Of a stretch of DNA of 63,142 nucleotides, positions 44,109 to 52,624 are shown one piece after another. Below the pieces are notes generated by a model. That model was not told where the DNA came from, did no database searches, and worked only from the letters and a program-made list of their open reading frames with translations. The position numbers and the translations under genes were made by a program. Source of the stretch: Psychroflexus salis. Lineage in GTDB: Bacteria > Bacteroidota > Bacteroidia > Flavobacteriales > Flavobacteriaceae. Each line of letters starts with the position of its first letter. The first letter of the stretch is position 1. The stretch spans positions 1 to 63,142 of the forward strand of contig NZ_BMGL01000015.1 in NCBI RefSeq assembly GCF_014640175.1. Reading direction: 5' to 3'.

Positions 44109-46961
44109 TTATTTGCTCAAGTACATTTTTCTTCGGGTGTATAATTCATAAAAGTCATCATCTCGAAGACTGTCTATGAACAAAATACTTTCTCCTGTAC
44201 TTTTCATTTCTGGTCCCAACTGCTTGTTTACATTGTGAAACTTATCGAATGAAAATACTGGTTGTTTAATAGCGTATCCATCTAATTTCGGATTGAATTC
44301 GAAATCGGTCAATTTATTTTCTCCAAGCATCACTTTGGTAGCATAATTAACATAAGGTTCTCCGTACGCTTTTGCTATAAATGGAACGGTTCGTGAAGCC
44401 CTTGGATTAGCTTCAATAATATAAACTTGGTCGTCTTTAATCGCAAATTGAATATTGATTAACCCAACCGTATTTAAGGCTAAAGCAATTTTTTTAGTAT
44501 GGTCTTTAATTTGTTCAATTACCAAATCGCCCAAATTAAATGGAGGTAAAGTAGCGTTGGAATCTCCCGAATGAATTCCACAAGGCTCAATGTGTTCCAT
44601 TATTCCGATAATGTATACATTTTCGCCATCGCAAATTGCATCGGCTTCAGCTTCAATCGCGCCGTCTAAATAGTGGTCCAATAAAAGTTTGTTGTTTGGT
44701 ATTTTACGGAGTAGGTCAATTACGTGAGCTTCTAAATCTTGTTTGTTAATTACAATTTTCATTCCTTGTCCACCTAATACATAAGATGGTCTAACCAAGA
44801 TTGGAAAATCTAATTCATCTGCTAAAGCTAAAGCTTCATCTGCCGTTTCAGCTACACCAAAATCGGGATAAGGAATTTCTAAATCTTTTAATAAAGTTGA
44901 AAAACTTCCTCGATCTTCAGCTAAATCTAAAGATTTAAAGCTTGTACCCAATATTTTGATACCGTAGCGATCTAATTTCTCAGCTAATTTTAAAGCAGTT
45001 TGCCCACCCAATTGAACAATTACACCTTCAGGATTTTCATGGCGAATTATATCATAAATGTGTTCCCAAAATACAGGTTCAAAATACAATTTATCGGCAG
45101 TGTCAAAATCTGTAGAAACTGTTTCAGGGTTGCAATTAATCATAATGGTTTCGTAACCACATTCGGCTGCAGCCATAACACCGTGCACACAACAATAATC
45201 AAATTCAATACCTTGGCCAATGCGGTTTGGCCCCGAACCTAGAACTACAATTTTCTTTTTATTGGTTACAATACTTTCGTTTTTTACAGTTGGTTTTTCA
45301 CCTTTTAATTGGTGTTCTGCTTCAAAAGTAGAGTAGTAGTAGGGTGTTTTTGCTTCAAATTCTGCTGCACAGGTATCTACCAATTTATACACTCGATTTA
45401 TAGAAAGCTCTATACGTTTGTTGTAAACCTGGCTTTCTAAACAAGATAGCATATGAGCAATTTGTCGATCGGCAAATCCTTTTTGCTTAGCTTCTAATAG
45501 TAAATCTTTTTGAATAGTGTCTATAGTAAACTTGCTAATTTCTTTTTCTAAGAAATGGAGTTCTTCATATTGTTTTAAAAACCACATGTCTATTTTTGTA
45601 ATTTCATGAATTCTACTTAATGGAATTCCCATTTGAATAGCATCGTAAATAGTAAATACACGATCCCAGCTTGCGTAAGTAAGTTTTTGTATAATTTGAT
45701 CGTAATTGGTGTAACCTTTACCATCTGCACCCAATCCATTGCGTTTAATTTCTAAAGATTGAGTTGCTTTATGTAAAGCTTCTTGAAAAGAACGACCAAT
45801 TCCCATTACTTCACCAACCGACTTCATTTGTAATCCTAAAGTGCGATCTGAACCTTCAAATTTATCGAAATTCCAACGAGGAATTTTTACAATAACGTAG
45901 TCTAATGTTGGTTCAAAATAAGCCGAAGTAGTTTTAGTTATTTGGTTTTTTAGTTCTGTTAAATGGTAACCAATAGCCAATTTACTTGCGATTTTGGCGA
46001 TGGGATATCCAGTTGCTTTAGATGCTAAAGCTGAAGAACGCGAAACCCGTGGATTAATTTCAATAGCAATAATATCTTCTTTTTCATCTGGACTTACGGC
46101 AAATTGTACATTACAGCCACCAGCAAAATCTCCAATACTACGCATCATTTTAATGGCCATATCTCGCATGCGTTGATAAGTTCTATCGCTTAGCGTCATA
46201 GCAGGAGCAACAGTAATCGAGTCGCCAGTATGAATTCCCATTGGATCCATATTTTCGATACTACAAATTATGGTTACATTATCGTTCGCATCGCGCAACA
46301 ACTCTAATTCGTATTCTTTCCACCCAATTAAAGCTTTATCGATAATGACTTCGTGAATAGGTGATGCTTCTAAACCACGAGTTAGCAATTCATCAAAATC
46401 TTCTTCTTTATACACAATTGAAGCACCTGTTCCACCTAGTGTAAACGAAGCTCGAATTACCAGCGGAAAACCAAATTCTTGGGCAACTTCTTTTCCTTTT
46501 AAAAAGGAAGTGACCGTTTTAGATGGTGCAACGGCAACACCAATTTTTTGCATTAATAAGCGAAATTTTTCTCGATCTTCAGTAATATTTATTGCATCGA
46601 TATCTACACCTATCAACTCTACATTAAAATCCTGCCAAATGCCTTTATCGTCTGCTTCAATACAAAGATTTAAAGCAGTTTGTCCACCCATAGTTGGTAA
46701 AACAGCATCAATTTCTGGATGCTTTTTTAGTATATCGATAATAGATTTAGCGGTTAGTGGTTTTAAGTAAATATGGTCTGCCATAACAGGATCCGTCATA
46801 ATTGTTGCAGGATTCGAGTTAATTAGGATGGTTTTAATTCCTTCTTCGCGAAGTGATCGCAATGATTGTGAACCAGCGTAATCAAATTCGCATGCTTGCC
46901 CAATTACAATAGGGCCAGAGCCGATAATTAAGATGCATTTTAGGTTTTTGTTGAGTGGCAT
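44109..46961 (-). CDS. carB: Carbamoyl phosphate synthase large subunit, short form
   Basis: CarB makes carbamoyl phosphate from bicarbonate, ammonia and two ATP for arginine and pyrimidine synthesis. Both ATP-grasp halves are present: N-terminal IIGSGPIVIGQACEFDYAG with LGGTGASIVYKEEDF, and a second half starting VVLGSGPNRIGQGIEFDYC with ANPRASRTVPF. At 950 residues it stops just after GPEMKSTGE, so the C-terminal MGS-like allosteric domain of the E. coli enzyme (about 1,073 residues) is missing. Short CarB forms occur in Flavobacteriia as I recall. carA is not in this window. The rpmH terminator lies only 12-18 bases before its ATG. Confidence 0.95.
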   Translation of the reverse strand: MPLNKNLKCILIIGSGPIVIGQACEFDYAGSQSLRSLREEGIKTILINSNPATIMTDPVMADHIYLKPLTAKSIIDILKKHPEIDAVLPTMGGQTALNLCIEADDKGIWQDFNVELIGVDIDAINITEDREKFRLLMQKIGVAVAPSKTVTSFLKGKEVAQEFGFPLVIRASFTLGGTGASIVYKEEDFDELLTRGLEASPIHEVIIDKALIGWKEYELELLRDANDNVTIICSIENMDPMGIHTGDSITVAPAMTLSDRTYQRMRDMAIKMMRSIGDFAGGCNVQFAVSPDEKEDIIAIEINPRVSRSSALASKATGYPIAKIASKLAIGYHLTELKNQITKTTSAYFEPTLDYVIVKIPRWNFDKFEGSDRTLGLQMKSVGEVMGIGRSFQEALHKATQSLEIKRNGLGADGKGYTNYDQIIQKLTYASWDRVFTIYDAIQMGIPLSRIHEITKIDMWFLKQYEELHFLEKEISKFTIDTIQKDLLLEAKQKGFADRQIAHMLSCLESQVYNKRIELSINRVYKLVDTCAAEFEAKTPYYYSTFEAEHQLKGEKPTVKNESIVTNKKKIVVLGSGPNRIGQGIEFDYCCVHGVMAAAECGYETIMINCNPETVSTDFDTADKLYFEPVFWEHIYDIIRHENPEGVIVQLGGQTALKLAEKLDRYGIKILGTSFKSLDLAEDRGSFSTLLKDLEIPYPDFGVAETADEALALADELDFPILVRPSYVLGGQGMKIVINKQDLEAHVIDLLRKIPNNKLLLDHYLDGAIEAEADAICDGENVYIIGIMEHIEPCGIHSGDSNATLPPFNLGDLVIEQIKDHTKKIALALNTVGLINIQFAIKDDQVYIIEANPRASRTVPFIAKAYGEPYVNYATKVMLGENKLTDFEFNPKLDGYAIKQPVFSFDKFHNVNKQLGPEMKSTGESILFIDSLRDDDFYELYTRRKMYLSK

Positions 46962-46972
46962 AAGCGGTAGAT

Positions 46973-47008
46973 ATAAAAAAAGGTGTTACTAATAAAAGTA
47001 ACACCTTT
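46973..47008 (-). terminator. rpmH terminator just upstream of carB
   Basis: A perfect 12-bp stem (46979-46990 with 46997-47008), loop AATAAA, followed on the minus strand by seven Ts. It lies after the rpmH stop and only 12 bases before the carB ATG, which leaves no room for a promoter between them. Confidence 0.85.
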
Positions 47009-47032
47009 GAGTTGTTATATAAAATTAATCAT

Positions 47033-47194
47033 TTATTTTCTTCTTAAGCTTGCTTCAGATGAAACACTTAATTTCTTTCTTCCTTTGGCTCTTCTTCTAG
47101 CCAAAACTTTTCTTCCGTTTACGCTAGACATGCGGTCTCTAAAGCCATGCTTGTTTTTTCTTTTTCTTTTTGAAGGCTGAAAGGTTCTTTTCAT
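47033..47194 (-). CDS. rpmH: 50S ribosomal protein L34
   Basis: This 53-residue basic protein begins [20 protein letters not shown], with the universal L34 motif, followed by [20 protein letters not shown]. The C-terminal extension [12 protein letters not shown] is a Bacteroidota feature as far as I recall. It is a component of the large ribosomal subunit near the peptide exit region. A -7 box lies at 47240-47247. The usual neighbours rnpA and dnaA are absent here. Confidence 0.97.
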   Translation of the reverse strand: MKRTFQPSKRKRKNKHGFRDRMSSVNGRKVLARRRAKGRKKLSVSSEASLRRK

Positions 47195-47239
47195 TTCAAT
47201 GTATATTTAATGCGTTGAATTTCTATTTTTTATTGCGTG

Positions 47240-47269
47240 CAAATATACGATAAGTTTTGAGTAATGCAA
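47240..47269 (-). promoter_or_regulatory. rpmH promoter
   Basis: On the minus strand TATATTTG (47240-47247) is preceded 19 bases upstream by TTG (47267-47269), which fits the -33/-7 spacing of Bacteroidota promoters. The leader would be about 42 bases. Confidence 0.6.
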
Positions 47270-47303
47270 CAAATAATCTACAGGTTTTTTATTCAAGTTT
47301 ATG

Positions 47304-47311
47304 TAAATTTG
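47304..47311 (+). promoter_or_regulatory. -7 promoter box of the small TPR-like membrane protein gene
   Basis: TAAATTTG matches TAnnTTTG; with the rnpB spacing transcription would begin near 47315, 16 bases before the ATG. It is divergent from the rpmH promoter, 57 bases away. Confidence 0.45.
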
Positions 47312-47330
47312 CCACCTTAAATACTTATAC

Positions 47331-47846
47331 ATGTTTAATAAAAATTTAAAACTAGTAATTGCCTTCTTAATAGTAGCATTTGCAGTTTATCAATTTACAG
47401 GCGGACACATTGGTAACGGAATTGCCCTTGTTCTATTTTCGAGCATATTTGTTTTATTGTATTTTAAAAATGAAATGATTTTACTTTCATTCTGGAATTT
47501 ACGTAAACAAGATTTTGAGGGTGCCAAAAAATGGTTAGATAAAATAGGAAATCCCAAAACTAACTTAACTCAGAAACAGCAGGGTTATTTTAATTACCTG
47601 CACGGTTTAATGACGGCGCAAACCAACATGAATCAGTCTGAAAAATATTTTAAAAAAGCTTTGCAGTTAGGCTTATCGATGAAGCAAGACATAGCGATGG
47701 CTAAATTAAACTTGGCTGGAATTGCTATGACCAAAAGAAGAAAGCGAGAAGCTCAGAAACTTTTAAAAGAAGCAAAAGATTTAGACAAGCAAGGCATGCT
47801 GAAAGACCAAATTAGAATGATGAAGCAACAAATGAAGAAGATTTAA
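47331..47846 (+). CDS. Small membrane protein with TPR-like repeats
   Basis: The 171-residue protein has two N-terminal membrane helices (about 6-24 and 30-46), then about 120 residues of helical repeats resembling TPRs. One repeat contains YFNYLHGLMTAQTNMNQSEKYFKKALQLG and another LNLAGIAMTKRRKREAQKLLKEAKDL. It ends in a Lys/Met/Gln-rich tail. It probably acts as a protein-interaction scaffold at the inner membrane; the partner is unknown. It is a single-gene unit with its own -7 box and terminator. Confidence 0.78.
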   Translation: MFNKNLKLVIAFLIVAFAVYQFTGGHIGNGIALVLFSSIFVLLYFKNEMILLSFWNLRKQDFEGAKKWLDKIGNPKTNLTQKQQGYFNYLHGLMTAQTNMNQSEKYFKKALQLGLSMKQDIAMAKLNLAGIAMTKRRKREAQKLLKEAKDLDKQGMLKDQIRMMKQQMKKI

Positions 47847-47872
47847 TTGCTCTTACTCACATTTATTTATAG

Positions 47873-47903
47873 GACTTTTCATTTTTTGAGAAGTCTTTTT
47901 TTT
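47873..47903 (+). terminator. Terminator after the TPR-like membrane protein gene
   Basis: An 8-bp stem (47873-47880 with 47888-47895, one G-T pair) with a seven-base loop is followed by eight Ts. Confidence 0.8.
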
Positions 47904-48001
47904 GTTAAAAGTTGTAGAAGTGAAACTACCTGATACCTAAAAAAATATATTAGTCTTAATTAATTATGTAATTTTTTTGTAATTTCATAAAAAATATTTT
48001 A

Positions 48002-48718
48002 ATGAAATTTTTATTCATTATATTTTTTATGATATTAACCCATTTTGATGCCTTTGCTCAAGATGAAAATTTTGGGGTGGAAGAATCTGAGAAACGGTAT
48101 TTTTCAGAACAAATTTATCGATACTATTCTGAGTTTAAAGAAAAAAGCAATCGAGCATTTAGTTTAGGTAAAAGACAAGAAGCTTATTTTTATTACAAAC
48201 AGTTAATAGATGAGCATTTAGTAGGCAGCTATATGGATAATTTTAATGCTACCTGTTTATCGAATTCAAATTGTCAAATCCAAGATTTTCAAAAACCCTT
48301 AATTTTACTTACTTACGCATCATGGAATGTACCCACTAAAGGAGAAGTTCCAGCTTTAAATAATTTGGCTAAGAAATACAAAGATCAGGTTGATTTTGCT
48401 GTGATTTTTTGGGATGAAAAAAAAGATGCTATTGAAGCAGCAAAAATATATAATAAATACATTGAGATTTTATACGTAGATGAACTAAAAAATAAAGATG
48501 CTTACACAGTAAAGATGCTAAAACATAGCTTAGGCTTTCCAACAATTTATGTGCTGGGAAGTAATAAAAAAATATTACAAATTAAATCAAATCCACAAAA
48601 CGACTGGAATTTAGCAGACGATGAAGCAATTAAAAATAGCATAGATGAATTTAATAGTTTAGTAGAGCAGATTCAGCTTTTTGAAGATAAAATTATTGCA
48701 GATACTTCTTTGGATTAA
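48002..48718 (+). CDS. Exported thioredoxin-fold protein lacking the CXXC motif
   Basis: The 238-residue protein has a signal peptide (FFMILTHFDAFAQ) and a C-terminal thioredoxin/TlpA-like domain from about residue 95. The strand LILLTYASW leads to NVPTKGEVPALNNL, where family members have WCxPC. It has no cysteine in the active-site position, so it cannot act as a disulfide oxidoreductase. The cis-proline loop GFPTIYVLG is retained. Only two cysteines (about residues 85 and 90) occur, before the domain. A chaperone-like or structural role is possible. Confidence 0.75.
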   Translation: MKFLFIIFFMILTHFDAFAQDENFGVEESEKRYFSEQIYRYYSEFKEKSNRAFSLGKRQEAYFYYKQLIDEHLVGSYMDNFNATCLSNSNCQIQDFQKPLILLTYASWNVPTKGEVPALNNLAKKYKDQVDFAVIFWDEKKDAIEAAKIYNKYIEILYVDELKNKDAYTVKMLKHSLGFPTIYVLGSNKKILQIKSNPQNDWNLADDEAIKNSIDEFNSLVEQIQLFEDKIIADTSLD

Positions 48719-48720
48719 AC

Positions 48721-49089
48721 TTATTTTTCAAAAATTAATTTTACTGAAATAGCCAGCATTAAAATTCCAAATATTTTTTTTAGTAATCTTTCATCTATAC
48801 TAATGGCTAATTTTGAGCCTAAATAACCACCAATAATAAATGATATAGCCATAATTAAGGCAAACTTCCAATTTAAACTACCATCTTTATAGTAGTTGTA
48901 AGCAGCAAAAAAAGTTACAGGAATAGCCAACACACCAAGGCTTGTGCCTTGTGCTTCATGTTGCGAAAAACCCAATAAAAAAACCATAAGTGGAACCATA
49001 ACTACACCGCCACCAACGCCCATCATTCCGCTTAAAAATCCAGCTAAAAGCCCAATAAGTATTAAACTTACAAAAATACCTACATTCAT
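48721..49089 (-). CDS. TauE/SafE family membrane transporter (short, 122 residues)
   Basis: The short protein has four hydrophobic helices and the TauE/SafE segment GLLAGFLSGMMGVGGGVVMVPLMV, with QGTSLGVLAIPVTFFAAYNY. Family members transport sulfite, sulfonates or other anions. Half-length versions of about 120 residues probably work as dimers. Its start overlaps the stop codon of the lytic transglycosylase gene by one base, indicating translational coupling. Confidence 0.88.
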   Translation of the reverse strand: MNVGIFVSLILIGLLAGFLSGMMGVGGGVVMVPLMVFLLGFSQHEAQGTSLGVLAIPVTFFAAYNYYKDGSLNWKFALIMAISFIIGGYLGSKLAISIDERLLKKIFGILMLAISVKLIFEK

Positions 49090-50048
49090 TATTTTGTGAT
49101 TTGTTTAGATTTAAAAATATAAGCTGTCGAATCTGGAACATTAATTTGATACAATCTACCCGAATTGTTCTGTAAATTCTTATCACGTAGCCAAGGATTG
49201 TAGCGTTTTAAAGTTTTGTAGCTAATACCAAAATCTTGAGCAAAATGAGCTAAATTTGTAATGTTAGTATCTATATCTACAGATTTGGTTTTAGCTAATT
49301 GGTACATTTGGGTTTTGTTTATTTTAAAACCATAAGCTTCATAATTACCAATAATTTCTTTAAGAGCTAAAATTCGAAAGACATATCGTGAGGTTTCTTC
49401 TACCAACAACAAATCGTAGTAATCTGTAACTTCTTGTTTTTCTAATTGTTTGTTTATTCCAGCATTACCAGCATTGTAAGCTGCAGCTGCAAGTGTCCAA
49501 CTACCAAAGCGTTCTTTTGAATTTAAAAAATACTGGCAAGCCACTCGTGTTGCTTTTTCAACATGATAGCGCTCGTCTATATTGTCGTTAATTTCTAGTC
49601 CATATTCGCGTCCAGTTGCTTTCATAATTTGCCAAAAGCCTGTTGCTCCTGCTGGAGAAACAACATTCATAAAGCCACTTTCTGCTAAAGCTAAATATTT
49701 AAAATCGTCTGGAACGCCATTTTCTTTTAGTATAGGCTCAATAATAGGAAAGTACTTGTGGGCTCTTTTAATGAGTAACACGGCATTAGATTGCCAATAA
49801 TTATTTACTAAAAGTTCACGATCTAGTCTTTCTTTTACTTCTGGATCTCCTAATGGAACCACTTCACCAGCAAAATTTAAATTGCTAGGTAAATCTAAAG
49901 CATAAACAATACTTTTACTGTTGTTACTTTCTTTTTTGTTAGTATTCTTATTTTTGGTTTCTGTATTTATTCCAAATGCTGAAAGTAATAAATAGACGCT
50001 TAAACCTATAAATACCAAATTTGATACAACTAAAATATTTTTTTTCAT
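49089..50048 (-). CDS. Lytic transglycosylase (MltD/SLT-like)
   Basis: The 319-residue protein has an N-terminal membrane helix or signal (LVFIGLSVYLLLSAFG) and a lysozyme-like SLT domain. The catalytic Glu lies in ALAESGFMNVVSPAGATGFWQIM, and the later motif is YNAGNAGI. The C-terminal region (ILALKEIIGNYEAYG onward, ending NVPDSTAYIFKSK) resembles a LysM-like tail. It cleaves peptidoglycan between MurNAc and GlcNAc, forming 1,6-anhydro ends. It follows the alpha/beta hydrolase gene by two bases. Confidence 0.9.
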   Translation of the reverse strand: MKKNILVVSNLVFIGLSVYLLLSAFGINTETKNKNTNKKESNNSKSIVYALDLPSNLNFAGEVVPLGDPEVKERLDRELLVNNYWQSNAVLLIKRAHKYFPIIEPILKENGVPDDFKYLALAESGFMNVVSPAGATGFWQIMKATGREYGLEINDNIDERYHVEKATRVACQYFLNSKERFGSWTLAAAAYNAGNAGINKQLEKQEVTDYYDLLLVEETSRYVFRILALKEIIGNYEAYGFKINKTQMYQLAKTKSVDIDTNITNLAHFAQDFGISYKTLKRYNPWLRDKNLQNNSGRLYQINVPDSTAYIFKSKQITK

Positions 50049-50050
50049 AA

Positions 50051-50731
50051 TTAATCTGCTAATTTTCCTTCTCTTAATAAGTTGGGTAAGTGTTTGTTAA
50101 ACCAACGATATTTGTTTAAAATCATAATATGGGTACCGTCTTTCAAAGGTATGAAATCTTTGATTAATTTAGCTGGGAAAACTTGATCTGCAGTACCATG
50201 AATATGAATGATATTTGGTATAACCTCTGTTTGATTCCAGCAAACCATATGTTCAATTGCCCATTCTAAATATGTTTTTTCATTTACAGATAAATATTGC
50301 CTGTATAATTGCACTCTTTTTTTTATGAAATTACCCACAGGAAGTTTTTCAATTTGATCCATATAATTCAACAAACCCAAAGGTAAGACTTTATAAGCTT
50401 TTGTTTTGGAAGCAAAACGCATATGTGGGGGCAATTCTTCACTAGATTTTACACTCGATATAATAATTAATTTTTTTGGTTTTTTAATTTTCGCCATTTC
50501 TTGAACCAAAACACCACCAAAAGAAACACCTATTAAAGCAAAATCTGTATGTTTAACTTCATTGAGCATTCGCTCAGCATAAGCAGATAAACTTTCATTA
50601 GCAAGTGGAATTTTCCAGGAGAGCAAGTGAATTTTAAATTCATCTTCTGTTAAGTTGATGTATTCAAAAATACTTGGATTAGCAGCCATGCCTGGCATAA
50701 AATATACATGAAGTACTGAATCTTGTTTCAT
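50051..50731 (-). CDS. Alpha/beta hydrolase
   Basis: The 226-residue protein has the GxSxG nucleophile elbow (IGVSFGGVLVQEM), an oxyanion segment near HVYFMPGMAAN, the acidic residue in HIHGTADQVFPAKL and the catalytic His in DGTHIMIL. This is a complete triad arrangement. No signal peptide is present. Substrate is unknown. It heads a minus-strand run with the lytic transglycosylase and TauE-like genes, which suggests some link to the envelope. Confidence 0.85.
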   Translation of the reverse strand: MKQDSVLHVYFMPGMAANPSIFEYINLTEDEFKIHLLSWKIPLANESLSAYAERMLNEVKHTDFALIGVSFGGVLVQEMAKIKKPKKLIIISSVKSSEELPPHMRFASKTKAYKVLPLGLLNYMDQIEKLPVGNFIKKRVQLYRQYLSVNEKTYLEWAIEHMVCWNQTEVIPNIIHIHGTADQVFPAKLIKDFIPLKDGTHIMILNKYRWFNKHLPNLLREGKLAD

Positions 50732-50835
50732 ATTAAGTCAAAAAATAGATTAAACCAAAGCAACTTAATGGAGTCTTATTAATACTATTTTAATAAATGT
50801 TTGCAAACGTAATAATTAACTACATCATTGCGTTG

Positions 50836-50843
50836 TAAATTTG
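50836..50843 (+). promoter_or_regulatory. -7 promoter box of the GNAT-like small gene
   Basis: TAAATTTG matches TAnnTTTG, and the ATG at 50854 lies ten bases downstream. The nearest TTTG (50800-50803) is too far to be the -33 element. Confidence 0.4.
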
Positions 50844-50853
50844 TATTTGTTTA

Positions 50854-51174
50854 ATGATTTTAAGAACGAAGATGATGGAAGAATTACTCGAAATAAAGAA
50901 AAATGAATTTTTAAGACAATTTGAAGCTTTAGTAGATAACGAATTAATTACGATTGAATTTGCTGAACAAGAGCGAAAAATGTTTCTTACTAAAATGGTT
51001 ATTAGTGATCACCTAATTGAAGATGGCTATAAAGAAAAAATGATTAAAAGTGTTCTTGATCTTTTAAAAGAAGAAGAAGTAAAGGTCGTTCCTACTTGTA
51101 AAGAAGTGAAAAGTTTTATTAGAAGGAATAAATTTTTGTATCAAAGTATGTTGCCTGTAGGAATTGCACTTTAA
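50854..51174 (+). CDS. Small protein resembling the COG2388 (YidJ-like) GNAT domain
   Basis: This 106-residue protein resembles single-domain GNAT-type acetyltransferases of the COG2388 type. FEALVDNELITIEF, MVISDHLIEDGYKEKMIKSVLD and the C-terminal VVPTCKEVKSFIRRNKF follow the order of that family, including the Pro-Thr-Cys-like segment. The acetyl-CoA loop, normally RGQGIG, appears as IEDGYKEK, so acetyl-CoA binding is doubtful. The start could be the ATG at 50854 or those at 50872/50875. Function is unknown. Confidence 0.6.
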   Translation: MILRTKMMEELLEIKKNEFLRQFEALVDNELITIEFAEQERKMFLTKMVISDHLIEDGYKEKMIKSVLDLLKEEEVKVVPTCKEVKSFIRRNKFLYQSMLPVGIAL

Positions 51175-51182
51175 AAGTACAA

Positions 51183-52517
51183 TTAAACCAATTCAGTTAC
51201 TTGAGATAAAATTTTTGCTTTCACCATTCCAGTTTCATCAATCTCTTCTAACTTAACATCTAGTAGTTGATTAACAAAATTTGGATTCCAAGGATGTATT
51301 ACTTTAACGTAATTCTTAGTAAAACCGTGAATGTATCCTTCTTTGTTCTCTGCTTCAAACAAAACTGTTTTAGTTTTACCTAATTGGCTTTCATAAAAAG
51401 CTCTTCTTTTTTTAGCTGAAAGTCCACGTAGTAATTTGCTACGTTTTTTACGTTGTTTTTTAGAAACTACTCCATTCATTTCTGCAGCAAGCGTATTTGG
51501 TCTTTCTGAATAGGTAAATACGTGTAAATAAGAAATATTCAATTCATTTAAAAATTGGTAAGTTTCTAAAAAGTGAGCTTCAGTTTCACCTGGAAAACCA
51601 ACAATAACATCTACACCAATGCAAGCATCTGGCATTTGTTTTTTAATTTGTTGTACACGGTCTACGTACAATTCTCGTTGATAACGGCGACGCATTAATT
51701 TCAACATTTCGTTGCTTCCACTCTGTAAAGGAATATGAAAATGTGGTACAAAACATTTGCTGTCTCCTACAAAATCAATGGTTTCATTTTTTAGTAAATT
51801 GGGTTCTATCGATGAGATTCGAAGACGTTCAATTCCTTCCACTTCATCTAGAGCTTTTACCAATTCTAAAAACGTATGTTCGTGTTTTTTGTTGCCAAAT
51901 TCACCTTTTCCATAATCGCCAATGTTTACTCCAGTAAGTACTATTTCTTTAATATCTTGAGCGGCTATTTCTGCAGCATTTTTTAATACATTTTTTAATG
52001 TATCCGACCTAGAAATGCCACGAGCCAAAGGTATAGTGCAATAGGTACATTTATAATCGCAACCATCTTGTACTTTTAAAAATGCGCGAGTACGGTCGCC
52101 AATAGAGTAGGAGCCAACATAAAAATTAGCTTCATCAATTTCGCAAGAATGTACCTCGCTTGTTTCATTTTTGCTTAAATCGTTGATGTATTGTGTTACC
52201 TTAAATTTTTCTGTTGCACCTAGAACTAAGTCTACACCATCAACTGCAGCTAATTCTTCAGGTTGTAATTGGGCATAACAACCAATACCGATAACAAATG
52301 CATCTTCGTTAGTTTTTTGGGCTTGTTTTACAATACTTTTAAAACGTTTGTCTGCATTTTCTGTAACGCTACAGGTGTTAATCACGTAAACATCTGCTGT
52401 TTCGTGAAACTCCACTTTTTCATAACCATCGTTTTCAAAACTTCTTGAAATGGTCGAAGTTTCAGAAAAATTTAGTTTACAACCTAAGGTGTAAAAAGCT
52501 ACTTTAGGGTTTGGCAT
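51183..52517 (-). CDS. mtaB: tRNA t6A37 methylthiotransferase MtaB
   Basis: MtaB adds a methylthio group to N6-threonylcarbamoyl-adenosine 37. The 444-residue protein has an N-terminal UPF0004 domain (FYTLGCKLNFSETS, INTCSVTENADKR, GIGCYAQLQPEEL). A radical SAM domain with cluster motif CDYKCTYCTIPLARG and a C-terminal TRAM-like domain follow. TLGCKLN is typical of MtaB rather than MiaB. It is transcribed opposite to the oligopeptide-type binding protein. Confidence 0.93.
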   Translation of the reverse strand: MPNPKVAFYTLGCKLNFSETSTISRSFENDGYEKVEFHETADVYVINTCSVTENADKRFKSIVKQAQKTNEDAFVIGIGCYAQLQPEELAAVDGVDLVLGATEKFKVTQYINDLSKNETSEVHSCEIDEANFYVGSYSIGDRTRAFLKVQDGCDYKCTYCTIPLARGISRSDTLKNVLKNAAEIAAQDIKEIVLTGVNIGDYGKGEFGNKKHEHTFLELVKALDEVEGIERLRISSIEPNLLKNETIDFVGDSKCFVPHFHIPLQSGSNEMLKLMRRRYQRELYVDRVQQIKKQMPDACIGVDVIVGFPGETEAHFLETYQFLNELNISYLHVFTYSERPNTLAAEMNGVVSKKQRKKRSKLLRGLSAKKRRAFYESQLGKTKTVLFEAENKEGYIHGFTKNYVKVIHPWNPNFVNQLLDVKLEEIDETGMVKAKILSQVTELV

Positions 52518-52606
52518 TCCAATAATATTTTTTTCTAATAATTAATATTTTAATTTGAAAATATTTAACTTAGATAAGCTTTAATAGATTTGCAAAGATA
52601 CTAACT

Positions 52607-52614
52607 TATATTTG
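52607..52614 (+). promoter_or_regulatory. -7 promoter box of the substrate-binding protein gene
   Basis: TATATTTG matches TAnnTTTG, and the TTG start codon lies ten bases after its last base at 52625. No -33 TTTG at the right distance is visible. Confidence 0.45.
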
Positions 52615-52624
52615 CTTCTTAAAA

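Noticed and set aside
48956-49186. 76-codon minus-strand frame over the TauE-like and transglycosylase genes
   Set aside because: It overlaps two genes with clear family motifs in another frame.
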